Origin: Pedobacter riviphilus
Lineage (GTDB): Bacteria; Bacteroidota; Bacteroidia; Sphingobacteriales; Sphingobacteriaceae
Direction: 5' to 3'
DNA: 64,000 bases
Assembly (NCBI RefSeq): GCF_014692875.1
Contig: NZ_CP061171.1
Location: forward strand, 3,658,001 to 3,722,000
Position numbers and translations under genes: made by a program. Shown here piece by piece: positions 25,959-35,559 of the stretch; position 1 is the first letter of the stretch, and each line of letters starts with the position of its first letter. The notes beneath the pieces are model-generated. The model worked only from the letters and a program-made list of their open reading frames with translations. It was not told the origin of the DNA and searched no databases.

Positions 25959-26590
25959 TAAAAATTCAATGTTATTTTTTTATCATCGATATTAATCTGT
26001 TTTAATCCAGGCAGTTTCGCTTCATCTAATGATTGATGTGAAGACAATAAAAAACTGATTTTTTCATTTTGATACTTTTCATTGATCCAACGGTATAATA
26101 TTTCTAAAGATTCTACATCGATTGTATTTAAAGGTTCATCTAATAAGATCAATCTTGGTTGCCCTAAAAAAGCCAAAACCAACGACAGCTTTTTTAACAT
26201 GCCACTAGAATATGAACCCACCGGGTTATGGATGTATGGCTTCATTCCCATATCAGTTATTAAAGTCTCTCCTTGACTGGAGATAGCTCCTTTTGCTTTA
26301 GCAAAAAGATCAACCATTTCAAATCCAGTTAAAAATTCAGGGTATAACGGTTCTGCTTCGGCAAAATTTACAAGCTTTCGATAAGAAACGCCATGATCTT
26401 TTAAGTAGACTGTACCAATTGCGATATCGCCCTTAAAAGACAATATTCCAGCAATTGCTTTCAGCAGCGTGCTTTTACCTGCCCCATTGCTACCTTTTAT
26501 CCAGAAAATGCCTTCAGGAATTTTAATATTATCTATCTTTAAAATAAGATGATTGAAATAAGATTTTTCAAATTGATTGAAGTGTAACAT
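25958..26590 (-). CDS. ABC transporter ATP-binding protein
   Basis: 210 residues, one nucleotide-binding domain. Walker A is KGSNGAGKSTLLKAIAG (about 33-49), the signature is SYSSGMLKKLSLVLAF (SSGM in place of SGGQ, as in CcmA/NatA-like ATPases), and Walker B is PRLILLDEPLNTID. The H-loop His sits in LLSSHQSLDEA. It overlaps the permease gene by one base. The gene diverges from the acetyltransferase gene to its right. Confidence 0.9.
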   Translation of the reverse strand: MLHFNQFEKSYFNHLILKIDNIKIPEGIFWIKGSNGAGKSTLLKAIAGILSFKGDIAIGTVYLKDHGVSYRKLVNFAEAEPLYPEFLTGFEMVDLFAKAKGAISSQGETLITDMGMKPYIHNPVGSYSSGMLKKLSLVLAFLGQPRLILLDEPLNTIDVESLEILYRWINEKYQNEKISFLLSSHQSLDEAKLPGLKQINIDDKKITLNF

Positions 26591-26664
26591 AAAGCCATTT
26601 TATTTCTGACTTTAGTTTTAATAAAAAGTTACAATTCTCATTCATCTTGATAAAATTATAAACG

Positions 26665-27174
26665 ATGCAATTAGTTTTACGCCCTTATCAACCTAGTGAT
26701 GTTGAAAATTTGGTTAAACATGCCAATAATTTCAACATTTCTAAATACCTGACCAATAAATTCCCTTTCCCGTACGAAGAAAAAGATGGAAAGGCTTTTA
26801 TCCAGTTAGCTTTGAGTCACGATCCCCTACAGATCAAAGCCATTGTGTTGAACGATGAAGTAATCGGATCGATAGGTGTGCATCAACTTACAGATATCTA
26901 CAGCAAAAGTGCAGAAATGGGCTATTGGATTGCTGAGGAACATTGGGGCAAGGGCATTGCTCCGCTTGTTATAAAAGAAATGCTTAAATATGGTTTCGAA
27001 ACATTTGATATCGAAAGGATTTTCGCCAGGACTTCACATACCAACTTGGCCTCACAACAGGTTTTAAAAAAAGCAGGTTTTGTTTTCGAGGCGGAGTTGA
27101 AAGGAACCATTTTTAAAAATGGCGAATATTTTGATGAATTAATTTTCGGGTTCAGGAAACATCAGTTAAGCTAA
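26665..27174 (+). CDS. GNAT-family N-acetyltransferase, RimJ/RimL-like
   Basis: 169 residues. The start LVLRPYQPSDVENLVKHANN, core EMGYWIAEEHWGKGIAPLVI (acetyl-CoA pyrophosphate loop) and RIFARTSHTNLASQQVLKKA are those of the Acetyltransf_3 branch that modifies ribosomal proteins, amines or antibiotics. Substrate unknown. It is transcribed away from the ABC pair and ends 73 bases before the DUF2911 gene. Confidence 0.9.
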   Translation: MQLVLRPYQPSDVENLVKHANNFNISKYLTNKFPFPYEEKDGKAFIQLALSHDPLQIKAIVLNDEVIGSIGVHQLTDIYSKSAEMGYWIAEEHWGKGIAPLVIKEMLKYGFETFDIERIFARTSHTNLASQQVLKKAGFVFEAELKGTIFKNGEYFDELIFGFRKHQLS

Positions 27175-27247
27175 GGGCCAAATTAAAACATTTTGTTAAA
27201 CTCAAAGCTTATTGCGTAAATTCGTACAAACCAAAAACAACAAAACA

Positions 27248-28096
27248 ATGAAATTATTCAACAAAATTACAGCACTATTTATCATGCTATTAGCTGTGGT
27301 AGATTTAGCAAATGCACAAGATTTAAAAATACCGCAAGCCAGTAGTGGGCAAACCATTATCCAGGATTTTGGATTAGGCAAAATCACTTTAAGCTACTCG
27401 CGCCCAAATGTTAAGGGTCGAAAAATATTTGGCGGAATGGAACCAATGGGAGCAGTTTGGCGCACTGGAGCAAATGCAGCAACACGTATTAAATTTACGG
27501 ATGCTGTTCAAATTGAAGGCAAAGACCTGCCTGCCGGAGAATATGGTCTATTCAGCATACCAGGCAAAAACGAATGGACAGTTATTTTTAACAAAACGGC
27601 CAATCAATGGGGTGCGTACGAGTATAAAGAAAGTGACGATGTACTACGTGTAAAAGTAAAAACAACAACTTTAAAGGATAAAGTAGAAACCCTTACCATG
27701 CAATTTTCGGCTGTTAGCGAAACTTCTGCAACGTTAAATATGATGTGGGAAAATAGTGCCTTTGCCATCAATGTTACTACTTCCATTGACGAAAAAGTAA
27801 TGGCTAATATTGCTGAAGCGATGAAAGGTGAAAAGAAACCATATTTTGCGGCTGCACAATATTATTTTCAAAATGGAAAAGATTTAAAACAAGCTTTAGA
27901 ATGGATGACTGAGGCAGAAAAATCTGACATGAAGGCACCTTGGTTTAAATACTGGAAAGGCCGTATCCAATTAAAAATGGGTGATAAAGCTGGTGCAGAA
28001 GCTTCAGCCAAAGCAGGCTTGGCTTTAGCAACTGAAGCAAAGGTAGATGAGTATATACGTTTAAACTCTCAATTATTGGCTGAAGCTAAAAAATAA
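27248..28096 (+). CDS. DUF2911-domain protein, exported, with helical C-terminal repeat region
   Basis: 282 residues from the ATG at 27248; an in-frame TTG 36 bases upstream only adds a basic tail ahead of the signal peptide (LFIMLLAVVDLANAQ). The DUF2911 core is evident: QDFGLGKITLSYSRPNVKGR, GAVWRTGANAATRIKFTDAV, LPAGEYGLFSIPGKNEWTVI and ANQWGAYEY. The C-terminal 90 residues (YYFQNGKDLKQALEWMTEAE, then WFKYWKGRIQLKMGDKAGAE) look like tetratricopeptide-type helices. The family is widespread in Bacteroidota, periplasmic and without a known activity. Confidence 0.88.
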   Translation: MKLFNKITALFIMLLAVVDLANAQDLKIPQASSGQTIIQDFGLGKITLSYSRPNVKGRKIFGGMEPMGAVWRTGANAATRIKFTDAVQIEGKDLPAGEYGLFSIPGKNEWTVIFNKTANQWGAYEYKESDDVLRVKVKTTTLKDKVETLTMQFSAVSETSATLNMMWENSAFAINVTTSIDEKVMANIAEAMKGEKKPYFAAAQYYFQNGKDLKQALEWMTEAEKSDMKAPWFKYWKGRIQLKMGDKAGAEASAKAGLALATEAKVDEYIRLNSQLLAEAKK

Positions 28097-29799
<1,703 letters not shown>

Positions 29800-29863
29800 C
29801 CCATTATGCATTGGGTTTAAACCCACTACGATAGTGTTAACAAGTTGAAAAACTTATTTGCAG

Positions 29864-29898
29864 AACATCCGGAGATTTTAAATCTTCGGATGTTTTTA
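29864..29898 (+). terminator. Rho-independent terminator after eno
   Basis: AACATCCG (29864-29871) with AGATTT pairs with AAATCT and CGGATGTT (29887-29894), followed by a T run. Confidence 0.8.
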
Positions 29899-29968
29899 TT
29901 TTAATACTATATTTGTTTGTTGAGATCTGGCTTTTTGCAGATCTCACATCTAAAACTCATATCAATAT

Positions 29969-30268
29969 ATGAAACGTTTAATAGACCTGTTCCGCAATAA
30001 ATATTTCCTTGCAACTGTCGCTTTTGCGATGTGGATGCTATTTTTCGACAAAAACGATATGATGTCGCAATACGAGTACCGCAGTCAGGCCAATAAACTG
30101 CAGGAAGAAAAAGAATATTTCGAGAAAGAAACCGCCCAGGTTAAAAAAGATTTAAACGAACTAAATACCAATCTGAATACAGCTGAAAAATTTGCCCGCG
30201 AAAAATATTTCATGAAAAAAGACAATGAAGATGTTTTTGTGATTATCCAGGAAGAGAAAAAAGATTAA
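29969..30268 (+). CDS. Septum formation initiator, FtsB/DivIC family
   Basis: 99 residues: a short cytoplasmic start, one membrane span (FLATVAFAMWMLFFD), then a coiled coil (YRSQANKLQEEKEYFEKETA, continuing with VKKDLNELNTNLNTAEKFAR) and the conserved tail REKYFMKKDNEDVFVI. This is the single-pass divisome linker that holds FtsL and FtsQ at the septum. Placement after eno is common in bacteria and supports the call. Confidence 0.9.
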   Translation: MKRLIDLFRNKYFLATVAFAMWMLFFDKNDMMSQYEYRSQANKLQEEKEYFEKETAQVKKDLNELNTNLNTAEKFAREKYFMKKDNEDVFVIIQEEKKD

Positions 30269-30355
30269 TTTTCAGTTGGCAGTTGACAAGTTCAACTATT
30301 AAACAATTCGCCAAACAGTTAACCGATTAACAGATTCAAACAGTTAACCATTCGA

Positions 30356-30970
30356 ATGCTCCACGTCCTTTACATTATCGCCATAACAGCCGAAGCCATG
30401 ACTGCCGCGCTTTCTGCTGGCAGACGTGATATGGATTGGGTTGGTGTTTGTATTATTGCCTGGGTTACAGCATTAGGTGGTGGAACGGTTAGAAATGTGC
30501 TGTTTGGACATTACCCGATGAGCTGGGTAGAACACCCTGAATATTTAGTGATTACCGCTGCCGCAGCCTTACTTGCTGCATTTATTGCTTCGATCATGAC
30601 TAAGCTTAAAAAGCTATTCCTTTACCTTGATGCTTTAGGTTTAGTGGTATTTACCATTATTGGTTGTCAGGTAGCACAGCAAATCCATTTACCTTATTTA
30701 ATTGTACTTTTTAGCGGCATGATAACCGGTTGTGCAGGCGGCGTACTTCGTGATGTACTTTGCAATGAGGTTCCATTTCTTTTTAGAAAAGAGATTTATG
30801 CCAGTGCAGCCATCGTTACCGGTGCCATTTATATCGGCATAGAGCATTTTCATGGTTCCGAAATGCTGGCTACTGTTTTGGCTGCCATAGTAGGCTTAAC
30901 ACTAAGGTTGCTTTCCATACGTTTCGAATGGCACATGCCCAAGTTTGTTTACCGGGATGAATGGCACTAG
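30356..30970 (+). CDS. TRIC-like / YadS (UPF0126) family membrane protein
   Basis: 204 residues with about seven spans arranged as two homologous three-helix halves. Each half has the glycine-rich family motif: TALGGGTVRNVLFG (half one) and TGCAGGVLRDVLCNEVP (half two). The family includes bacterial trimeric intracellular cation channel homologues that conduct K+ or Na+; some members were earlier annotated as glycine transporters. The physiological role is not known. Confidence 0.88.
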   Translation: MLHVLYIIAITAEAMTAALSAGRRDMDWVGVCIIAWVTALGGGTVRNVLFGHYPMSWVEHPEYLVITAAAALLAAFIASIMTKLKKLFLYLDALGLVVFTIIGCQVAQQIHLPYLIVLFSGMITGCAGGVLRDVLCNEVPFLFRKEIYASAAIVTGAIYIGIEHFHGSEMLATVLAAIVGLTLRLLSIRFEWHMPKFVYRDEWH

Positions 30971-31010
30971 GCAAGTTGGGCGTTTTCAACTTAGCGCTTT
31001 TTTCCGTGGT

Positions 31011-31105
31011 GTCAGGTGTTACCACCTGATACTTTCAAATTATTGAACACCATTCATTATTCTCCGATTTAAGGATTATTTATCAGTCAGATTAACATCT
31101 GACTG
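31011..31105. repeat. Two hairpins between convergent genes
   Basis: GTCAGGTG / CACCTGAT (31011-31030) and the perfect CAGTCAGAT (31084-31092) / ATCTGACTG (31097-31105). They may serve as a bidirectional terminator or belong to a short palindromic repeat family. Confidence 0.5.
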
Positions 31106-31148
31106 CACAATGAGATGATAACATATGGCTGTACACTAAACTCCAAAC

Positions 31149-33233
31149 TTAGAGTTCCCCGTTTCTTTTTCTTAAAAACCACTCAACTCCTAGCAGAATC
31201 ATAATTAAACCGAACAGCCATTTCATACTGATCAGTTCATCGTACTTACGATCTTCGTAGCTGATGGTTTTAATATTTTCGTTTTTAGTAATCTCCTCGG
31301 CTATTTTAAGCAGGTTTTCGGGCATAAACAATTTGCCATTGCTTTGTTTAGACATGGTATTTAAAAGCTGGTGATTGGCTGTTGTCTGCTGAAATTCTGC
31401 AATCAACGCATTTACATAGAAACTACCGGTAGCTGTGAATTTCTTGCCACCCAGTTCGGTATTGGCGAGATAAGAATAATTTCCGGCAGGCATGGTTCCT
31501 GCATCTAGCTGATAACCATTTTCTGTTTTAGAAAAAATATAATTAAACACTTTGCCCGCTTCATTTTTAACCTGAAGATTAACTTCCGACTCATTTACAG
31601 GCTGATAGCTATCGTTATAAAGGGTGCCGTTAAACTGGATAGTTTCATTTTCATCGTAAGCAGACTTTGAAGTAAACACCTTAAACCTTCGTTTATCATC
31701 TTTAACAGATAGGTATTGAACCGTTTTTGAAATCAGGTCATTTAAAACTGATTGATTGCTTTCATTTTCAGCTTCTGAAAGTTTCCATCTCCAAAGCCCC
31801 TCTCCCATCAAATAACCTACCTTTAAGCCATTTTCGTTCGCGAAGAACAGTAATGGCTGCTGCGTGCTTACTTTGCCGATACGCTGATTAAAAACAGGTA
31901 TTGCGCCTGCATTTACGGTTAACCTTCCAAACGGACTTAACAAAGGATCGAAAGATGAAAACTGCTTCTTGTTATCTTCCGTAAGATTAAAACTAGTAAA
32001 TCCATTGGCAAAATCAGCATATACTTCCTGGAGCGAACCATTAGCAGCACTTAAATTCACCTGATTTTGGATTTGGTTAAAAGCATTTATATTACTCTGT
32101 GCACCTAAAATATACCAGATCGGTTTTTTTAGGCCAGTCAACTTCTTGAGGAAAGCTGATGAAATATTCTGCGCATCTGGCAATTGATACAATACAATTA
32201 AATCGAATTTAGAAGGATCTGTCGCATTTAAATCATCAGCAAGGGCTAGTTTAGCTTCATAATGTTTATTGAGCGAAATGGCCTCTTTTAATACACTTAA
32301 ATCGGGATGTGGTGCAGCTGCTGCGAGCAATACCTTCTGGCGGCCATCAATAACCTCTACATAAAAGGTCTGGCTATTATTTCTGGTCGTAATTTCATTT
32401 TGCAGGGTTCCCAATTGCAATGTATATTTCTGAACGCCAATTTTACCAGCATGAATCTTAACGGGAATCGTTTTAACAAAAGTACTTCCATTAATGGCTA
32501 TGTTATGTTGCTCAATCTTAGCGCCGTTTTGACTAACCGTTAAAGAAGTGTTTTCGCCGTTGCTTTGAAAAGCCTGCACCTGAACTTCAACCGTAAAGTC
32601 ATCATCCAAATACACAATATTATTGTAATTCACATTTGAGATCAATATATCACGCTTCGGAATACTATCACCCAAGGCAACCGTGTATACCGGGGCATTG
32701 ATCTGATTAACGCTATACAGCGGATTTCCACCATGATTAAAAATACCATCCGTAGCTAAAATAATGGCACCAACATTTCTGTTGGCATATTCATCTCTAA
32801 CTTTCCGAAAAAAAGCCGAAGCATCGGTTAATTTTCCTTGATTTTTAAAATCGAAACCATCTGCAACCTGATCGCCAAAATGAAGTGTTTTCACTTCGTA
32901 CTTATCTGATAGTTTATCTTGTAAAGTTTTGAGGTTTTGCTCGTATAATTTTTGGTCGAAACCTGCTGCTTTAATCTGGCCAACAGACAGGGAATTATCC
33001 TGTCCGATAATAATTACGGGTTTATCTAACGTATAATTTAAGGTTTTGATGAGCGGTGCAAATATTAACCATGCAATAGTAGTCACTACAATAATCCGCA
33101 GTGCGGTTAAACCATACTGAAGTTTTTTATCTAAATTTTTGTTGCCGCGATACAGCAACCAGGCATACAACGCGCCTAAAGCCAAGCAACCGAGAAAAAA
33201 CAAAATAGATGTACCCGAGAAAAAACTGTTCAT
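31149..33233 (-). CDS. VWA-type membrane protein (BatA-like), Bacteroidota
   Basis: 694 residues. Two N-terminal spans (SILFFLGCLALGALYAWLLY, ALRIIVVTTIAWLIFAPLI) precede a domain with the metal-ion site residues of a von Willebrand A fold, DNSLSV after VIIIGQ (about residue 78) and ILATDGIFNHGGNP (about 158). Long beta-rich segments follow (DRQKVLLAAAAPHPDLSVLK region, VKNEAGKVFNYIFSK) and a C-terminal span WLFGLIMILLGVEWFLRKRN. The layout resembles the large extracytoplasmic regulators or scaffold proteins beside BatA/BatD systems, but no MoxR ATPase is adjacent, so it stands alone. Function unknown. Confidence 0.75.
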   Translation of the reverse strand: MNSFFSGTSILFFLGCLALGALYAWLLYRGNKNLDKKLQYGLTALRIIVVTTIAWLIFAPLIKTLNYTLDKPVIIIGQDNSLSVGQIKAAGFDQKLYEQNLKTLQDKLSDKYEVKTLHFGDQVADGFDFKNQGKLTDASAFFRKVRDEYANRNVGAIILATDGIFNHGGNPLYSVNQINAPVYTVALGDSIPKRDILISNVNYNNIVYLDDDFTVEVQVQAFQSNGENTSLTVSQNGAKIEQHNIAINGSTFVKTIPVKIHAGKIGVQKYTLQLGTLQNEITTRNNSQTFYVEVIDGRQKVLLAAAAPHPDLSVLKEAISLNKHYEAKLALADDLNATDPSKFDLIVLYQLPDAQNISSAFLKKLTGLKKPIWYILGAQSNINAFNQIQNQVNLSAANGSLQEVYADFANGFTSFNLTEDNKKQFSSFDPLLSPFGRLTVNAGAIPVFNQRIGKVSTQQPLLFFANENGLKVGYLMGEGLWRWKLSEAENESNQSVLNDLISKTVQYLSVKDDKRRFKVFTSKSAYDENETIQFNGTLYNDSYQPVNESEVNLQVKNEAGKVFNYIFSKTENGYQLDAGTMPAGNYSYLANTELGGKKFTATGSFYVNALIAEFQQTTANHQLLNTMSKQSNGKLFMPENLLKIAEEITKNENIKTISYEDRKYDELISMKWLFGLIMILLGVEWFLRKRNGEL

Positions 33234-33245
33234 ACTTTTATAAAG

Positions 33246-33437
33246 ATGGTAATTTTGAGGAAATTTTCAAGAGTATTAACCGCAAATGCGCAAAGAATTT
33301 ACGCAAAGTACCGCAAAGCGAATGTGCATCCTGCAATTTCTAAACTTAGCGGCCTTTGCACCATGGTAATTAGGAAATCTCAGCGAACTTTGTGGTTAAA
33401 AAAGATAATTTCGTTAGTTTTAACCAAACCAAAATTT
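33246..33437. repeat. GCAAAG-rich intergenic repeat before L,D-transpeptidase gene
   Basis: The 190 bases carry ACCGCAAATGCGCAAAG, TACGCAAAGTACCGCAAAGCG and, inverted, CTTAGCGGCCTTTGCAC and GCGAACTTTGTGGTTAAAA. The same words recur at 48343-48404. An open frame crosses the region in phase with the next gene but it is repeat sequence, not a credible N-terminus. Confidence 0.55.
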
Positions 33438-34172
33438 ATGAAATTAATCTGTTTAACGTTTCTAGTGTCTCTAAGTCTTATGGTAAACGCCCAAAATAAT
33501 TTTAAAGCCACTCAAATTAAATTTGAAAGAGTAGAAAAGGCCTATAATGAAAAATGGGAAACGCTGAAAAAATTTGTTCAGGCCGGTGGTTACGGAGATC
33601 AATTCTCGATGATAATCAATGCCTACAAAACAGAAGGAAAACTGGAAGTATGGTTAAAAAATAATTCAGCAAAAACCTATTCGTTGTTTAGAACATATGA
33701 TTTCTGTGCACATTCTGGCACTATCGGCCCGAAAGTGATTGAAGGAGATGGACAAACACCTGAGGGATTTTATTACATAAATGTTTTCAACCCCATGAGC
33801 AACTTTCATTTATCCCTGGGCGTAAACTATCCAAATGCTGTAGATTATGCCAGAACGGGAAAAGATAGAAAACCTGGAGGTGATATCTACATTCATGGCA
33901 ATTGCGTAACCGTTGGATGCATTCCATTAACCGACGAAAAAATTAAAGAAGTTTATGTTTTAGGCGTTGAAGCTAAAAATGCTGGCCAGGAAATGATCCC
34001 GGTTAATATCTATCCGTTCAAAATGACAGATGGAAATATGAAGAAATACATTGCTCAATTCCCTGCTCAGGCCAGCTTTTGGAAATCGCTGCAGCCAGGG
34101 TATTTAGCTTTTGAGAAGAATAAAAACCAGGCTAACATAAGTGAGGTAAAAGGGAATTATGTTGTAAAATAG
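33438..34172 (+). CDS. L,D-transpeptidase (YkuD) family protein, exported
   Basis: 244 residues from ATG 33438, chosen because it opens a signal peptide (MKLICLTFLVSLSLMVNAQ); the frame runs on upstream through repeat DNA. The catalytic motif is IYIHGNCVTVGCIPLTDEKI, the YkuD His and Cys pair. PVNIYPFKMTDGNMKKYIAQ near the end fits the murein-transpeptidase subgroup. Such enzymes form 3-3 cross-links or attach proteins to peptidoglycan in the periplasm. Confidence 0.9.
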   Translation: MKLICLTFLVSLSLMVNAQNNFKATQIKFERVEKAYNEKWETLKKFVQAGGYGDQFSMIINAYKTEGKLEVWLKNNSAKTYSLFRTYDFCAHSGTIGPKVIEGDGQTPEGFYYINVFNPMSNFHLSLGVNYPNAVDYARTGKDRKPGGDIYIHGNCVTVGCIPLTDEKIKEVYVLGVEAKNAGQEMIPVNIYPFKMTDGNMKKYIAQFPAQASFWKSLQPGYLAFEKNKNQANISEVKGNYVVK

Positions 34173-34230
34173 TTGAAATGTTAAAGGCTGGACTGTTGTA
34201 AAGTTCTGCTATTAAATAAGGTAAAAACTA

Positions 34231-34271
34231 AAAGGCGTAAGGTTTAGGGTCATTACCCACCTTACGCCTTT
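34231..34271. terminator. Inverted repeat between convergent genes, probable bidirectional terminator
   Basis: AAAGGCGTAAGG (34231-34242) and CCTTACGCCTTT (34260-34271) pair perfectly over 12 bases. It is built from the AAGGTTTAAGG/GGCGTAAGG repeat words found elsewhere in the window. Confidence 0.65.
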
Positions 34272-34330
34272 ACTATTTTATGGCTTTGGGAAGAAACCCT
34301 CCGCCTTAATACCTTATGGCTTCTACCTCC

Positions 34331-35074
34331 CTACAGCATTCCGCCGCAAACAGATAAAGTTTGACCAGTTACATAAGCGCTCATATCTGATGCCAAGAAC
34401 ACGCAAACATTGGCAATATCTTCAGTCTCACCAGCACGCTTTAATGGAATGTCTTTTTCCCAGCCTTCAACAACTTTAGGGTCCAAAACATCGGTCATTT
34501 CGGTGCGGATAAAGCCTGGTGCAACCACATTGGCACGGATATTCCTCGAACCTAATTCTTTAGCTACTGATTTGGTAAAACCAATAATACCTGCTTTAGA
34601 AGCCGCGTAATTTGCCTGACCTGCATTACCAGTAATGCCCACGACCGAGCTCATGTTGATAAAAACACCTTTACGCGCTTTCATCATCACTTTAGAAGCC
34701 GCTTTGGTTACGTTAAAGATCGATTTTAAGTTAATATTGATTACATCATCCCAGTTCTCTTCGCTCATACGCATTAACAAACCATCTTTGGTAATACCGG
34801 CATTGTTAACCACAATATCTATAGTACCAAACTCAGCTACGATATCATTGATCAATTGTTCAGCTTCAGCAAATTTAGAAGCATCAGAACGATAACCTTT
34901 TACCTTTGTTCCGAAGCTTTGTAACTCCTGTTCTAAAGCTTCACCTTTTTCTACTGATGATAAATATGTAAAAGCTACATTAGCGCCCTGTTCGGCAAAT
35001 TTTTCAGCTATTTTACGGCCGATTCCTTTTGATGCGCCTGTAATTAATGCTGTTTTTCCTTCTAATAATTTCAT
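34331..35074 (-). CDS. fabG: 3-oxoacyl-[acyl-carrier-protein] reductase
   Basis: 247 residues, a classical SDR of normal FabG length. The cofactor motif is TGASKGIGRKIAEKFAEQG, NNAGITKDGLLMRM is the FabG-specific block, the catalytic residues lie in INMSSVVGITGNAGQANYAA and SKAGIIGFTKSVAKELGSRN, and the C-terminus ASDMSAYVTGQTLSVCGGML is typical. It reduces beta-ketoacyl-ACP with NADPH in fatty-acid synthesis. No other fab genes are adjacent. Confidence 0.94.
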   Translation of the reverse strand: MKLLEGKTALITGASKGIGRKIAEKFAEQGANVAFTYLSSVEKGEALEQELQSFGTKVKGYRSDASKFAEAEQLINDIVAEFGTIDIVVNNAGITKDGLLMRMSEENWDDVININLKSIFNVTKAASKVMMKARKGVFINMSSVVGITGNAGQANYAASKAGIIGFTKSVAKELGSRNIRANVVAPGFIRTEMTDVLDPKVVEGWEKDIPLKRAGETEDIANVCVFLASDMSAYVTGQTLSVCGGML

Positions 35075-35092
35075 TTGTTATTTTTATTGTTT

Positions 35093-35115
35093 GTCAGTCT
35101 GAGCCTGTCGAAGAC
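35093..35115. repeat. Inverted repeat flanking the GIY-YIG gene, left arm
   Basis: GTCAGTCTGAGCCTGTCGAAGAC, split as GTCAGTCTGAG and CCTGTCGAAGAC, is the near inverse of the sequence at 35505-35528 (GTCCTTCGACAG then GCTCAGGATGAC). Confidence 0.7.
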
Positions 35116-35123
35116 CGAACATG

Positions 35124-35423
35124 TTATTTATTTTTATAGTTTGATAATCTTACAATTTCACTCCAATCTTCTTCGAATAAAGCTTCTTTTTTCTTTCTAC
35201 TCCAGCCCTTAACCTGCTTTTCAAAATCTATTGCATCTTCTATTTGATCAAATCTTTGATAATACCTTAATAGAAGAGGTCGTCTTGCAAAAGTATAAGC
35301 AAAAACATTTTCACCATCATTATGCTGAGAAAGTCGAGCCTCTAAATCATTTGTTACTCCTACATAATAACTTTTTTCAGCGCATTCCAGGATATAGACA
35401 AAATAGTTATGAACTCTTGCCAT
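35124..35423 (-). CDS. GIY-YIG endonuclease domain protein (UPF0213/YhbQ-like)
   Basis: 99 residues comprising one GIY-YIG domain: FVYILECAEKSYYVGVTNDL gives the Y-V-Y and Y-V-G strands, followed by EARLSQHNDGENVFAYT and the family's LLLRYYQRFDQIEDAIDFEK with the metal-binding Glu, and GWSRKKKEALFEEDW. Stand-alone proteins of this type occur in many copies in Bacteroidota and their cellular role is unclear. The gene is bracketed by an inverted repeat (35093-35115 and 35505-35528), which suggests it belongs to a small mobile or REP-like unit. Confidence 0.9.
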   Translation of the reverse strand: MARVHNYFVYILECAEKSYYVGVTNDLEARLSQHNDGENVFAYTFARRPLLLRYYQRFDQIEDAIDFEKQVKGWSRKKKEALFEEDWSEIVRLSNYKNK

Positions 35424-35504
35424 AGAATATTTTTTAGCAGCTTAAAGTTACAAAAAAATCTTTCTCCAGGATATCATGTTAAATTTATCGAAACGCTTTA
35501 AAAA

Positions 35505-35528
35505 GTCCTTCGACAGGCTCAGGATGAC
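35505..35528. repeat. Inverted repeat flanking the GIY-YIG gene, right arm
   Basis: GTCCTTCGACAG followed by GCTCAGGATGAC, the inverse of the left arm at 35093-35115 with two or three differences. The core TTCGACAGGCTCAG is a widespread intergenic word in Bacteroidota (recall, not search). Confidence 0.7.
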
Positions 35529-35559
35529 AACCATGCAAGATTGACTGCCAACTCCAAGC

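Noticed and set aside
33246..33437. N-terminal extension of the L,D-transpeptidase
   Set aside because: It precedes a proper signal peptide and consists of GCAAAG repeat DNA.
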